NCBI RefSeq assembly: GCF_001428075.1 | Contig: NZ_LMSI01000019.1 | Location: forward strand, 895-64,894 | Origin: Arthrobacter sp. Soil764 | GTDB lineage: Bacteria; Actinomycetota; Actinomycetes; Actinomycetales; Micrococcaceae | Direction: 5' to 3' | Length of the DNA stretch: 64,000 bases | Shown: positions 8,345-17,704 of the stretch, piece by piece | Layout of the letters: each line of letters opens with the position of its first letter | Position numbering within the stretch: the stretch's first letter is position 1 | The notes under the pieces: generated by a model | Databases searched by the model: none | Seen by the model: the letters and a program-made list of their open reading frames with translations, nothing else | What the model was told of the DNA's origin: nothing | Made by a program: the position numbers and the translations under genes

Positions 8345-8397
8345 CGACGGCGGCGCCGGCTGCGGGAGGTTTCCCACCCGTGCCGGCACCGCCGTCG
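8345..8397 (-). terminator. Terminator downstream of the E2 gene
   Basis: Sixteen-nt arms at 8345-8360 and 8382-8397 pair with one mismatch around a 21-nt loop that can itself fold. On the minus strand the stem is followed by a short T-run. It ends the lpdA-E2 unit. Confidence 0.7.
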
Positions 8398-8414
8398 TTG
8401 TACTGCTCTGAAGG

Positions 8415-10181
8415 TTACAGTCCCAGGTCCGCTTCGAAGGCGCCTTCTTCGAGGCGTGCCTTCAGGGTCTGGAGGAACCGGCCTGCGTCGGCACCGTCCA
8501 CCAGGCGGTGGTCGTACGTCAGGGACAGGTACATCATGGAGCGGATGGCGATTGAGTCGTCACCGTTTTCGTCAGAAACCACAACGGGCCGCTTGACGAT
8601 GGCGCCGGTACCCAGGATGCCCACCTGCGGCTGGTTGATGATCGGGGTGTCGAACAGCGCGCCCACCGAACCGATGTTGGTGATGCTGAACGTGCCGCCG
8701 GACAGCTCGTCCGGGCCGATCTTGCCGTCGCGGGTGCGGGAGGCAACGTCAGCGATCTTGCCGGCCAGGCCGGCGAGGTTCAGGTTGCCGGCGTCGGCGA
8801 TGACCGGAACCAGCAGGCCCTTGTCCGTGTCGACGGCGATGGCCAGGTGTTCGGCGTTGTGGTAGGTGATTTCCTGCTTTTCCTCGTCGTACGCAGCGTT
8901 GAGCTTGGGGTGCTGCTTGAGGGCCTCGGCAACAGCCTTGGCGATGAAGGGCAGGAACGTCAGCTTGGTGCCGTTCTGGGCCTGGAACGAGTTCTTGGCC
9001 CGGGCACGCAGCTTGGCGACCTTGGTCATGTCCACCTCGTGGACCTGGGTCAGCTGGGTGGAGATCTCCAGGGATTCGCGCATGCGCCGGGCAATGACCT
9101 GGCGGATGCGGGGAGCCTTCTGGGTGGTGCCGCGCAGCGAGGAAGCAGCTGCAGCCGATGCGGCCGGTGCGGACGCGGCAGGAGCTGCGGCCGGAGCGGC
9201 AGCGGGAGCGGCCTTGGCCTCAGCGGCGGCCATGACGTCCTGCTTGCGGATGCGGCCGCCAACGCCGGTGCCGGAGAGCGAGGAGATGTCCACGCCGTGC
9301 TGGTTGGCCAGCTTGCGGACCAGGGGAGTGACGTAGCCGGACTCGGAGCCGCCGGCCGGTGCCGCCTCCTGGGCTGCGGGAGCAGCGGCGGGAGCGGGGG
9401 TCGCCTTGGGGGCTTCCTGGGCGGGTGCCGGGGCAGCTGCAGCCGGGGCTTCCTGCTTGGGTGCTTCCTGCTTGGGTGCTTCCTGCTGCGGAGCGGCAGC
9501 CGGGGCCGGTGCAGCCTGGGGTGCCGGAGCAGCGGCTGCGCCGGAACCGATCACGGCAAGCACGGAACCGACTTCAGCGGTCTCGTCCTCGTTGACCCGG
9601 ATTTCCTGCAGCGTGCCGGCAACCGGGGACGGAATCTCGGTGTCCACCTTGTCCGTGGAGACCTCCAGCAGGGGTTCGTCGACCTCCACCTGGTCGCCAA
9701 CGGCCTTGAGCCAGCGGGTGACGGTTCCTTCGGTGACGCTTTCGCCCAGTGCGGGGAGGGTTACCTCGTGGCTTTCGCCGCCGCCGGCAGCCGGCGGCTC
9801 CTGTGCGGGGGTTTCCTGTGCCGGTGCTTCCTGGGCGGGAGCTGCTTCAGCCGGTGCTTCCTGCGCAGGAGCTGCTTCCGCGGGAGCCTCCTGGGCCGGT
9901 GCGGCAGCGGGAGCTTCTTCGGCGGGTGCGGAGCCGCCGCCGGAGCCGTCACCGATGCGCACCAGGGGTGCGCCTACCTCGGCGGTCTCGTCTTCTGCGA
10001 CCAGGATTTCTTCAATCACGCCAGCTACGGGAGAGGGGATTTCAGTGTCTACTTTGTCGGTGGAGACTTCGAGCAGCGGCTCGTCCACCTCTACCCGGTC
10101 ACCTACCTGCTTGAGCCAGCGGGTGACGGTTCCTTCGGTGACACTCTCACCGAGGGCGGGCAAGTTAACGGATTCAGACAT
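8415..10181 (-). CDS. sucB: Dihydrolipoamide acyltransferase E2 with two lipoyl domains
   Basis: E2 core of a 2-oxoacid dehydrogenase complex, 588 residues. Two lipoyl domains, near 1-80 and 130-210, each carry the lipoylation site [11 protein letters not shown]. They are joined by Ala/Pro/Gln/Glu-rich swinging linkers with [14 protein letters not shown] repeats. A peripheral-subunit-binding domain follows ([20 protein letters not shown]), then a catalytic domain with the active site [13 protein letters not shown] near the C-terminus. Databases usually call this SucB. In actinobacteria the 2-oxoglutarate E1 (Kgd/OdhA) carries its own transferase domain, so this protein may serve pyruvate dehydrogenase or both. 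The ATG at 10181 is chosen because it starts [14 protein letters not shown] and has an AAGGAGA ribosome site; the longer frame adds 30 non-homologous residues. It lies 114 bp downstream of lpdA. Confidence 0.93.
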   Translation of the reverse strand: MSESVNLPALGESVTEGTVTRWLKQVGDRVEVDEPLLEVSTDKVDTEIPSPVAGVIEEILVAEDETAEVGAPLVRIGDGSGGGSAPAEEAPAAAPAQEAPAEAAPAQEAPAEAAPAQEAPAQETPAQEPPAAGGGESHEVTLPALGESVTEGTVTRWLKAVGDQVEVDEPLLEVSTDKVDTEIPSPVAGTLQEIRVNEDETAEVGSVLAVIGSGAAAAPAPQAAPAPAAAPQQEAPKQEAPKQEAPAAAAPAPAQEAPKATPAPAAAPAAQEAAPAGGSESGYVTPLVRKLANQHGVDISSLSGTGVGGRIRKQDVMAAAEAKAAPAAAPAAAPAASAPAASAAAASSLRGTTQKAPRIRQVIARRMRESLEISTQLTQVHEVDMTKVAKLRARAKNSFQAQNGTKLTFLPFIAKAVAEALKQHPKLNAAYDEEKQEITYHNAEHLAIAVDTDKGLLVPVIADAGNLNLAGLAGKIADVASRTRDGKIGPDELSGGTFSITNIGSVGALFDTPIINQPQVGILGTGAIVKRPVVVSDENGDDSIAIRSMMYLSLTYDHRLVDGADAGRFLQTLKARLEEGAFEADLGL

Positions 10182-10242
10182 GTCGTCCCCGTTCTCCTTA
10201 TTGATCTTTAGTGCGAATGATTGCTGCCTTGTTGGAAGCCTA

Positions 10243-10271
10243 GTGCACCCGGTCTGGACGACCGGGTGCAC
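10243..10271. other. Perfect stem-loop between lpdA and the E2 gene
   Basis: GTGCACCCGGT at 10243-10253 pairs perfectly with 10261-10271 around a 7-nt loop. There is no T-run. It could be an RNA processing or stability element, or a partial terminator that sets the lpdA:E2 ratio. Confidence 0.6.
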
Positions 10272-10295
10272 CGGGCCTGGTAATGCTGGGGAAAC

Positions 10296-11678
10296 CTAGC
10301 CGTGCAGCGGCTTGCCGGCCAGCGCCAGGTGGGCTTCGCCGAGGGCTTCGTTCTGGGTGGGGTGGGCGTGCACCAGCTGTGCCACGTCCTCCGGGTAGGC
10401 TTCCCAGTTCACGATCAGCTGGGCCTCACCCACCTGCTCGCCCATGCGTGCGCCGATCATGTGGACGCCCACCACGGGGCCGTCCTTCTGGCGGACCAGC
10501 TTGACCAGGCCGGAGGTGCCCAGGATGGAGCTCTTGCCGTTGCCGGCCAGGTTGTATTCCTGGGTCTGGACCTGGTCTTCGCCGAACTTTTCCTTGGCAG
10601 CCTTTTCGGTGTAGCCGACGGTGGCGATTTCGGGTTCGGAGTAGGTGACCTTGGGGATGTTGATGTCTTCGACCACTACGGGCTTCAGGCCGGCGATTTC
10701 CTCGGCCACGAAGATGCCCTGCTGGTAGCCGCGGTGGGCCAGCTGCACGCCCGGGACGATGTCGCCCACGGCGTAGATGTTGCCCACGCCGGTGTGCAGG
10801 CGCTCGTTGGTGATGACGAAGCCGCGGTCGATGGTGACGCCGGCTTCCTCGTAGCCCAGGTTGGCCGTGACGGGGCCGCGGCCGACGGCGACCAGCAGCA
10901 GGTCCGCTTCGAACGTCTTGCCGTCCACCAGGGTGACCTTGACGCCGTCGTCATTCTGCTCCACGCCCTGGAAGAAGATGCCGGTGGAGAACTTGATGCC
11001 GCGCTTCTTGAAGGCGCGCTCGAAGTTCTTGACGATCGTGGCGTCCTCGTTGGGAACGAGGGAGGGCAGGCCTTCGACGATGGTGACGTCCACGCCGAAC
11101 GACTTCCAGACCGAGGCGAATTCGACGCCGATGACGCCGCCGCCCAGGATGATGGCGCTCTTGGGGATGAAGTCCATGGTCAGGGCCTGGTCGGAGGTGA
11201 TGACCTTGCCGCCGATTTCCAGGCCCGGGAGGGTGCGCGAGTAGGAGCCGGTGGCCAGGACGATGTTCTTGCCCTTGTACGCGGTGCCGTTCACCACAAC
11301 GGTGTCGGTGCCCTGCAGCTTGCCTTCGCCCTCGATGACGGTGATGCCCTTGGACTTGATGAGTCCCTGCAGGCCCTTGAACTTGCCGGCGATGATGCCG
11401 TCCTTGTACGCGTTGACGGCGTTGATGTCGATGCCGTCGAGGGTGACGTTCACGCCGTACTTGGCGGAGTCACGGGCGTGGTCGGCCAGCTCTGCGGAGT
11501 GCAGCAGGGCCTTGGTGGGGATGCAGCCGTTGTGGAGGCAGGTGCCGCCCAGCTTGCCCTTCTCCACGAGGCCGACGGTGAGGCCGAGCTGTACCCCGCG
11601 CAGCGCCGCAGCGTATCCGCCGCTGCCGCCACCGAGTACCAGGATGTCGAATTCTTGCGCAGTTGCCTGATCGGCCAC
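10296..11678 (-). CDS. lpdA: Dihydrolipoyl dehydrogenase (E3)
   Basis: A flavoprotein that reoxidises dihydrolipoyl groups on E2 with NAD+, shared among the 2-oxoacid dehydrogenase complexes. The 460 residues include the FAD Rossmann motif GGGSGGYAA near 16-24 and the redox disulfide in GGTCLHNGCIPTKA. The NAD-binding motif is GGGVIGVEFASVW, a second FAD motif is YAVGDIVPG, and the C-terminal catalytic His-Glu pair lies in HAHPTQNEALGE. The start is a GTG overlapping an in-frame TAG, with GAGGGAG upstream. It is followed by the E2 gene on the same strand. Confidence 0.95.
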   Translation of the reverse strand: MADQATAQEFDILVLGGGSGGYAAALRGVQLGLTVGLVEKGKLGGTCLHNGCIPTKALLHSAELADHARDSAKYGVNVTLDGIDINAVNAYKDGIIAGKFKGLQGLIKSKGITVIEGEGKLQGTDTVVVNGTAYKGKNIVLATGSYSRTLPGLEIGGKVITSDQALTMDFIPKSAIILGGGVIGVEFASVWKSFGVDVTIVEGLPSLVPNEDATIVKNFERAFKKRGIKFSTGIFFQGVEQNDDGVKVTLVDGKTFEADLLLVAVGRGPVTANLGYEEAGVTIDRGFVITNERLHTGVGNIYAVGDIVPGVQLAHRGYQQGIFVAEEIAGLKPVVVEDINIPKVTYSEPEIATVGYTEKAAKEKFGEDQVQTQEYNLAGNGKSSILGTSGLVKLVRQKDGPVVGVHMIGARMGEQVGEAQLIVNWEAYPEDVAQLVHAHPTQNEALGEAHLALAGKPLHG

Positions 11679-11860
11679 TAAAACGCTCCCTCGCGTGAAC
11701 GATGACGCGTTCTGCGCGCATCATCTGGTCTTGGAACTTGCACTGCCGTGATTATGTCAGCAGGGCAACTCTCTTGCATTTGTGACTACCGTGGTTCACC
11801 TTAGCGAACCACCTATCCATGCTCCACCTTGGCGCTGTGTTTGTGGAGCGCTTGTGTCCA

Positions 11861-11914
11861 GTGTCACGCGGCTCTGTGGTACAGGAATCACTGCACTTCA
11901 GAACCGCGTGACAC
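11861..11914. promoter_or_regulatory. Spaced inverted repeat between pepA and lpdA
   Basis: GTGTCACGCGG at 11861-11871 is inverted perfectly at 11904-11914, with a 32-nt spacer. The arms extend to 13 of 14 matches. There is no T-run, so it is more like a protein-binding pair or an unusual stem than a terminator. The lpdA promoter must lie near here, but no convincing -35/-10 pair was found. Confidence 0.45.
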
Positions 11915-11944
11915 AGGCGCTGCAACCTTCGTCCGGACAGCTTT

Positions 11945-13468
11945 TCAGGCCGCGGCCAGGATGTCCTCGACGTAGGCGACCAGGGTACGGACGGTGCATC
12001 CGGTGCCCTGCTTGTGGGTGTAGCCGTAGGGGCTGCCGTTGTTAAAGGACGGCCCCGCGATATCGATGTGCGCCCAGGGGATCTGGTCGCCTGCCTTGTC
12101 CTTACCCACGAACTCGCGCAGGAACACGGCAGCGGTCATCATGCCGCCGTGGCGTTCGCCAATGTTGGCCAGGTCCGCCACCTGGGAATCCAGGCTGGGC
12201 CGCAGTTCCTCCGGCAGGGGCATGGGCCAGACGAGCTCGCCGGCGCGGTCCGCCGCTGCCTTGAGGGCGCCCGTGACTTCCTCCGAGCCCATGACACCGG
12301 CAGTGCGGTTGCCCAGGGCGATGAGCTGCGCGCCGGTCAGCGTGGCCACATCGATGATGGCGTCCGGGTATTCGCGGCTGGCGGCGACGATGCCGTCCGC
12401 CATCACCAGGCGGCCTTCGGCGTCGGTGTTGAGGACTTCCACCGTCTTGCCGCCGAACATGGTCAGCACGTCGGCAGGGCGGGACGCGCCGCCGCCGGGC
12501 ATGTTCTCTGCGATGCACAGCCAGGCGGTGGCCTTCACCGGCAGGCCCAGGCCGGCGAGGGCCAGGACAGTATTAAGGACGACGGCGGCGCCCGCCATGT
12601 CGCTCTTCATGTCGCCCATGTTCAGGGCCGGCTTGAGGGAGATGCCGCCGGTGTCGAACGTGATGCCCTTGCCTACCAGGGCAATTTTGGCGGCGGCCTT
12701 GGCGGGGGAGTACTCGACCTTGACCAGCCGCGGCTGCCGGGTGGATCCCTTGCCGACGCCCATGATGCCGCCGAAGCCTTCCTTTTCAAGGCGCTTCTCA
12801 TCCCAGACGGTGACCTTGACGGGCAGGCCCTTGGCGAGGTCCTTGGCGGCCTCGGCGAAGGACTCCGGGTACAGGTGGCTCGGCGGCGTGTTGACCAGGG
12901 ACCGGGTGGCGTTGACGGCCTTCGCCAGCAGACCGGCCCGCTTCAGGGCGGAGTCCACGCCAGTGTTGCCTGCCAGTTCCGTGAAGATGACGGCATTGCG
13001 GACGGGATCCTTGAGCCCGTCGGTGGAAGTCCGGAACTCGGTGAAGGAATAGGCGCCCAGCGCGGCACCTTCGGCGACAGCCGTGACATCCTGGACGGTC
13101 GCCGTCGGGAATGCCAGCGTCACCGTGGGGAGGCCGGCCAGTTGCCGGATGGCCGATCCTGCCGCGCGGCGGAGGGATTCGCCCCCGGGCGGGCTGCCGT
13201 CAGCCACTTTTCCCACCCCGGCGAGGACCAGGATGCCGGCGCCGGTCTCAGGCAGGCCGGGGAGGCGGACCAGCTGGTCCGCCGCGCCGGTCATACCAAG
13301 TGCCTTGAGCGAGTCAGCGAGGGCCTCCGCGGACTTCGCCGTGAGGGGGTTGTCCAGCAGGACTGGTCCGTCGCTTCCCTGCCCCACCCCGATGACCACT
13401 GCGTCGCTGGGGTTCTTCTTAAGGTCCCGCGAGACGGTACTAAGGTTGATTTCAGTATTCTTGACCAC
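11945..13468 (-). CDS. pepA: Leucyl aminopeptidase (M17)
   Basis: A hexameric cytosolic di-metal aminopeptidase that removes N-terminal residues in peptide turnover. The 507 residues have an N-terminal macro-like domain and a C-terminal catalytic domain. The metal and catalytic residues are visible: K267 and D272 in GKGITFDTGG, K279, D290 in MKSDMAG, and D349 and E351 in NTDAEGRL. The start is a GTG with GAGGA about nine bases upstream. It is transcribed divergently from the PAC2 gene across 256 bp, where I see no clear promoter. Confidence 0.95.
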   Translation of the reverse strand: MVKNTEINLSTVSRDLKKNPSDAVVIGVGQGSDGPVLLDNPLTAKSAEALADSLKALGMTGAADQLVRLPGLPETGAGILVLAGVGKVADGSPPGGESLRRAAGSAIRQLAGLPTVTLAFPTATVQDVTAVAEGAALGAYSFTEFRTSTDGLKDPVRNAVIFTELAGNTGVDSALKRAGLLAKAVNATRSLVNTPPSHLYPESFAEAAKDLAKGLPVKVTVWDEKRLEKEGFGGIMGVGKGSTRQPRLVKVEYSPAKAAAKIALVGKGITFDTGGISLKPALNMGDMKSDMAGAAVVLNTVLALAGLGLPVKATAWLCIAENMPGGGASRPADVLTMFGGKTVEVLNTDAEGRLVMADGIVAASREYPDAIIDVATLTGAQLIALGNRTAGVMGSEEVTGALKAAADRAGELVWPMPLPEELRPSLDSQVADLANIGERHGGMMTAAVFLREFVGKDKAGDQIPWAHIDIAGPSFNNGSPYGYTHKQGTGCTVRTLVAYVEDILAAA

Positions 13469-13724
13469 AGGGATGAGTCCTCAATTCTCGAAACGTTCGG
13501 GCAGGGATGCATGTTGGGCGCCCTGCCATGGTGGCCGGGATCCGGCCGTTCTGGACGGCGCCCGGGTACGTGCAAGCCCGCCTGGCAGGCCAGTTCCGAT
13601 CGTAGCCCTTCCCCTGCATGGCCGTTGAATTTCCTGAGATGTGCGCCACAGCGTGCCGCGGAATGCCGGCTGCCCCTGCCGCGTTATGCAGGATGTCCAC
13701 CCGTACCCCTGAAAGGAACACGCC

Positions 13725-14663
13725 GTGCTTGAACGGATTTCCGGCACCCTGCTGGACCCCGACGCGCTCTATGCCAGCAACATCGAGCTGTTCCACAGCC
13801 CTGAGTTGCAGGGACTGGACCTGGTGATGGGTTTCACGGGGTTCGCCGACGCCGGCCATGTGGTCAAGCAGATCAACGCCGAGCTGCTGGACACCCTCGA
13901 TGCCCAGCCCGTTGCTGTCTTCGATGCCGACCAATTAATTGACTACAGGTCCCGGCGGCCGCACCTGAGCTTCGTGGAAGACCACATCCAGGACTACCAG
14001 GAGCCGCGCCTGGCCCTGTACCGGCTGGTGGATGGGCTGGGGAAGCCATTCCTCCTCCTGGCCGGCTTCGAACCCGACCTGCAGTGGGAACGGTTCGCCC
14101 GTGCCGTGGTGAACATCGTGGAAAAGCTGGACGTCAACCTGGTCACCTGGATCCACTCAATCCCCATGCCCGTGCCCCATACCCGGCCCGTCGGCGTGAC
14201 GGTGCATGGGAACCGGCCCGAGCTGATCGAGGGCATCTCCGTCTGGAAGCCCACCGTTGAAGTTCCGGCTGCTGTCGGCCACATCCTGGAGTTGCGCCTG
14301 GTAGAGGCAGGACGCAACGTTGCCGGATACGTCATCCACGTGCCGCACTACCTGGCTGAAGCCGAGTACCCCACCGCCGCCGTCGCCGGACTGGAATACC
14401 TTGGCGCCGCAACGTCGCTGATGCTGCCCACCGACCGGCTCCGCGAGTCCGGCCGTGAGGTCAGCCGCCAGATTGCGCAGCAGATCGAGGCGTCCGAGGA
14501 GGTCCAGCAGGTGGTCTCCCGCCTCGAGACGCGGTACGACGAGAAGGCGGACGGCATGGTGCGCAGGTCGCTCCTGGCGAATGAGAATGACGAGCTTCCC
14601 GACGCGGACGACCTTGGAGCTGCCGTGGAGGCCTACCTGGCCAGGGAGAACCCCGGTCAGTAG
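13725..14663 (+). CDS. PAC2 family (proteasome assembly chaperone-like) protein
   Basis: A 312-residue PAC2-superfamily protein. In eukaryotes PAC2 helps assemble the proteasome; in actinobacteria the role is not settled. The fold is suggested by the N-terminal segment ending in VMGFTGFADAG, the alternating strand/helix pattern, HSIPMPVPHTRP near 146-157, and YVIHVPHYLAEAEYPTAA. The C-terminal part (about 235-290) is charged and probably helical or coiled (REVSRQIAQQIEASEEVQQV). The GTG start is supported by GAAAGGA upstream. The neighbours pepA and the tricorn-type protease hint at a peptide-degradation context, which is an inference. Confidence 0.85.
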   Translation: MLERISGTLLDPDALYASNIELFHSPELQGLDLVMGFTGFADAGHVVKQINAELLDTLDAQPVAVFDADQLIDYRSRRPHLSFVEDHIQDYQEPRLALYRLVDGLGKPFLLLAGFEPDLQWERFARAVVNIVEKLDVNLVTWIHSIPMPVPHTRPVGVTVHGNRPELIEGISVWKPTVEVPAAVGHILELRLVEAGRNVAGYVIHVPHYLAEAEYPTAAVAGLEYLGAATSLMLPTDRLRESGREVSRQIAQQIEASEEVQQVVSRLETRYDEKADGMVRRSLLANENDELPDADDLGAAVEAYLARENPGQ

Positions 14664-14702
14664 CAGGGCGTCACAGCATCCGGGCCGCGGGTGCGGGCCG
14701 GG

Positions 14703-14708
14703 CATAAT
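14703..14708 (+). promoter_or_regulatory. -10 hexamer of the MFS gene (leaderless)
   Basis: CATAAT matches the -10 consensus at five of six positions and sits exactly 6 nt before GTG 14715. It is the reason for choosing that start. Confidence 0.5.
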
Positions 14709-14714
14709 GAAGTA

Positions 14715-16061
14715 GTGACTGCTCCCCGCGCCTGGCTTATCTGGACCATTGGAATTTTCGGGTACCTGGTGGCCGTGGCACAGCGGACGTCTTTCGGCGT
14801 GGTGGGGCTTGAGGCCACCGAGCGGTTCCATGCCAGCGCGTCCGCCATCTCCTTCTTCACAGTCCTGCAGCTGCTGGTCTACGCCGGGCTCCAGATCCCG
14901 GTGGGCCTGCTGGTGGACAGGTTCGGGTCGCGTGCCATGATCGCCGGCGGCGCAGTCCTGATGGGACTCGGACAGCTGCAGCTGGCCTTCGCCGACAGTA
15001 TCCCCGGGGGAGTCCTGGGCCGTGTCCTGGTGGGTGCCGGTGACGCCATGACCTTTATTTCAGTGATCCGGCTCATCCCGCTGTGGTTCGCCCCGGCCCG
15101 CGTCCCCCTGGTCACCCAATTGACCGGCATGTCCGGACAATTGGGGCAGCTCTTCAGTGTCCTGCCCTTCGCGCTGGTCCTGCACCTGTCCGGCTGGACC
15201 CCCGCGTTCCTGATGCTGGCAGGGATGTCCGCCCTCGCCGTCGTGCTGGTACTCCTGCTCCTGCAGGATTCCCCACCGGGGACCGAGAGGCCGCACGCCC
15301 GGCAGGGGCTCAGGGCCACCGGCGCCTCGTTGGCCCGCGCCTGGAGCCAGCCCGGCACGCGGCTGGGGATGTGGAGCCACTTCACCATCCAGTTCAGCGG
15401 CACCGTGTTCGCCATGACGTGGGGCTATCCGTTCCTGATCTCCGGCCAGGGCCTGGAAGCCGGCACTGTTGCCGCCCTGATGGCGCTCTACGTCGCCGCC
15501 GCCATGGCGGTCGGTCCCTTCATTGGGCGTTTCGTTTCACGCCACCCGCTTCGCCGCTCCACCATGGTGCTGCTGATCGCAGCCGGCACCGCTGCAGCCT
15601 GGGCCGCGGTGCTGGTGCTGCCCGGACGCGCCCCGCTGTGGCTGCTGGCCGGCCTGGTGGTGGTGCTCGCAATCGGCGGCCCCGGTTCAATGATCGGCTT
15701 CGATTTCGCGCGGACCTTCAACCCCGCGCACCGGATCGGCACCGCCACAGGCATCGTCAACGTGGGCGGCTTCATCGCTGCCCTGGTGTCCATCTTCCTG
15801 ATTGGCCTGGTGCTGGACGTCCTCTACGCCACCGGATTTTCACAGGGGGTGCTGTACGGCCTGGCCCCCTTCCGGCTGGCCCTGAGTGTCCAGTTCCTGC
15901 TCCTGGCCGTCGGTTCCGGGGCCATCCTGGCCTCCCGGCGGAAGGTGCGCCGGCAAATGGCCGCGCAGGGGATCGTGGTTCCGCCGCTGCGCAGCGCCAT
16001 CGCCCGGCAGCGCCGGGAAAACCTTGCCCGCCGCGGCCAGCGGACGCCCTCCGACGACTGA
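14715..16061 (+). CDS. Major facilitator superfamily transporter
   Basis: A polytopic transporter of 448 residues with about twelve membrane segments. The first begins at WLIWTIGIFGYLVAVA. The MFS loop 2-3 signature is GLLVDRFGSRAMI. Domain two ends with a conserved turn near FARTFNPAHRIG. The substrate cannot be read from the sequence; the closest general group is the CynX/NarK-like MFS. A longer frame begins at GTG 14691, but that would place the start upstream of the -10 hexamer. I prefer GTG 14715 (TAPRAW N-terminus). It follows the PAC2 gene by about 50 bp but appears to have its own promoter. Confidence 0.85.
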   Translation: MTAPRAWLIWTIGIFGYLVAVAQRTSFGVVGLEATERFHASASAISFFTVLQLLVYAGLQIPVGLLVDRFGSRAMIAGGAVLMGLGQLQLAFADSIPGGVLGRVLVGAGDAMTFISVIRLIPLWFAPARVPLVTQLTGMSGQLGQLFSVLPFALVLHLSGWTPAFLMLAGMSALAVVLVLLLLQDSPPGTERPHARQGLRATGASLARAWSQPGTRLGMWSHFTIQFSGTVFAMTWGYPFLISGQGLEAGTVAALMALYVAAAMAVGPFIGRFVSRHPLRRSTMVLLIAAGTAAAWAAVLVLPGRAPLWLLAGLVVVLAIGGPGSMIGFDFARTFNPAHRIGTATGIVNVGGFIAALVSIFLIGLVLDVLYATGFSQGVLYGLAPFRLALSVQFLLLAVGSGAILASRRKVRRQMAAQGIVVPPLRSAIARQRRENLARRGQRTPSDD

Positions 16062-16156
16062 CCCTGTCCGGCCACTCTTCCTCCACTGCACGCTGGTTAC
16101 ACACATAACCGGATTGGCCTCTGCCTGCACCATCGCCGGCGGCGAATGCTTGAGCC

Positions 16157-17530
16157 ATGACAGCTTCAGAACGATTAATAGTCCGCGGGCCGGAAGACAT
16201 CCTTGGCTTCATTCCACACTCGCTGGGGTACTGGCCAGAGGCAAGCCTGGTGGCCATGACGCTGCACGGCACCAGGCTTGGAGCCACGCTGCGGCTTGAC
16301 CTGCCCGGGCCGGGAACAATGGCGGACCTGGCCGTGTTTGCCCGTGCCGTCCGCCGCTACCTCGAATCAGACCAGGACGCTGACGGCGCTTTGCTGGCGG
16401 TCTTCACCAACGACGCCGGAATGGGCAGGCCATCTGCGCATGACCTTCTGGTCGCCGCAGTGCAGAGTGTGCTGGACCAGGCCGGGATGCCCGTGCGTGA
16501 TGCCTGGTTCGTGGGCGATGAGTACTGGCGGGACGCCTTGTGCAGCGACACCACCTGCTGTCCGCTTCCAGGAAGGTCCTTGCAGGAGATCAGGGACAGC
16601 ATGCTGAATACGGAAATGGTGTACCGGGGCAGCAGTGTCGGACCCGCGCCACGATCCGCGGGCGGGTCCGAAGGCCCCCAGGCTCCGGTCCCTGCCCTTC
16701 ACCTGGCGGCCGTCCTTGAGGCGGAGGCCGGCTGGGAGGCTGAGCTTGGCGGGCGGTCGCGGAGCAGGGCGCACTTCACTGCCGTGCTCGACTTCTGGGA
16801 GATGCTGCTTGACCGGACCCACGCGGGCCCTTGGATTCCGGACGCTGAGCGGGATGCCTTCCTGCGCGCCACACTGCTCGTTCCCACTTGGCGCGATGCC
16901 GTGCTCGTAATGGCTGCAGCGGGCAGGGCGGCCGCGGAGGCAGGCGCGGAACAGTTTCGCGTCCTCTCGGACGGAATTGGGGACGGCAGCGACCATTGCG
17001 TAGTGGCGGTGCCGTTGCTGCCGCCGGCGGAATCCGGCGGCCGGCGGCAGGGGGCAACGGAACCGGGGATAACGGAACCGGGGATAACGGGACGGGGGAC
17101 AACGGAACCGGGGGCGAAAGCCCCGCGGGCATCGAGACGCGCGGCCGGGACGCGGCGCCGGATGCCGGGTGACGTTACCGGCGCTGTTCCTGCCGGCTAC
17201 GGCGAGGTCCTCATGGGACTGGCGCCGGACGTGCCGGACTGGGCGCGCCTTGACGCGCTGGACCGGGTCCTCGGGCAGCTGGCGGTGCCCGGAGGTCCGC
17301 CGGCTGCCGCGGCGCTGACGCTCCGAGGCTGGGTGGCGTGGTGCCGCGGCCGCGGCTCCTACGCTGCTGCCCATCTGGGGCAGGCCCTTGAAATCGAGCC
17401 GGAATACCGGCTGGCCGAACTCCTGCTGGACCTCGTGGGCAGGGGAACGCTCTGTGGCTGGGCCGGGCGGAAGGACGCCGCCTGGCAGAAATTCCGGACG
17501 GATCCCGCAGGGCAAAAGGAAACGTTGTGA
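16157..17530 (+). CDS. DUF4192 family protein
   Basis: A 457-residue actinobacterial protein with the DUF4192 N-terminal signature (RGPEDILGFIPHSLGYWPEASLV). No biochemical function is known. The N-terminal and middle domains alternate Ala/Leu-rich helices and strands (SLVAMTLHGTRLGATLRLDL). C-terminally it has a repeat-like helical part ending in RGWVAWCRGRGSYAAAHLGQ, which resembles TPR-like helices. Near residues 301-320 a 15-bp tandem repeat encodes TEPGI-type pentapeptides, so this linker is probably variable. An AATGCT hexamer sits 6 nt before the ATG, a weak leaderless signature. Confidence 0.85.
   Translation: MTASERLIVRGPEDILGFIPHSLGYWPEASLVAMTLHGTRLGATLRLDLPGPGTMADLAVFARAVRRYLESDQDADGALLAVFTNDAGMGRPSAHDLLVAAVQSVLDQAGMPVRDAWFVGDEYWRDALCSDTTCCPLPGRSLQEIRDSMLNTEMVYRGSSVGPAPRSAGGSEGPQAPVPALHLAAVLEAEAGWEAELGGRSRSRAHFTAVLDFWEMLLDRTHAGPWIPDAERDAFLRATLLVPTWRDAVLVMAAAGRAAAEAGAEQFRVLSDGIGDGSDHCVVAVPLLPPAESGGRRQGATEPGITEPGITGRGTTEPGAKAPRASRRAAGTRRRMPGDVTGAVPAGYGEVLMGLAPDVPDWARLDALDRVLGQLAVPGGPPAAAALTLRGWVAWCRGRGSYAAAHLGQALEIEPEYRLAELLLDLVGRGTLCGWAGRKDAAWQKFRTDPAGQKETL
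17056..17115 (+). repeat. 15-bp tandem repeat, four units, inside the DUF4192 gene
   Basis: Units start at 17056, 17071, 17086 and 17101. The first two are identical (AACGGAACCGGGGAT); the others differ at a few positions. The unit length keeps the reading frame, so copy-number change would only lengthen or shorten the linker. Confidence 0.9.
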
Positions 17531-17704
17531 AGCGGGGTCAACCGGCCTGAAGCGCGGAGGACATGGGACCGGCCGGGACGGGCCGGCCAAGGGCAGAAGG
17601 AATGGATGGCGGCACGGGAGGCCGGATCCGGGCAAATCGTGAGACAATAGATGCCGAGACCCGGTTGGGTCCGTGTATCGAGTGCTTGTAACCGTCCCCG
17701 CAAG

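Noticed and set aside
8847..10211. 454-codon Gly/Ser/Cys-rich frame opposite the E2 gene
   Set aside because: It is the complement of the E2 linkers and lipoyl domains. The repeats come from the Ala/Pro codons.
10302..11681. 459-codon frame opposite lpdA
   Set aside because: Shadow of a well-conserved flavoprotein; Val/Gly/Asp-rich without motifs.
17056..17115. CRISPR-like array
   Set aside because: The units are contiguous, have no spacers and lie in a reading frame. No cas genes are present.
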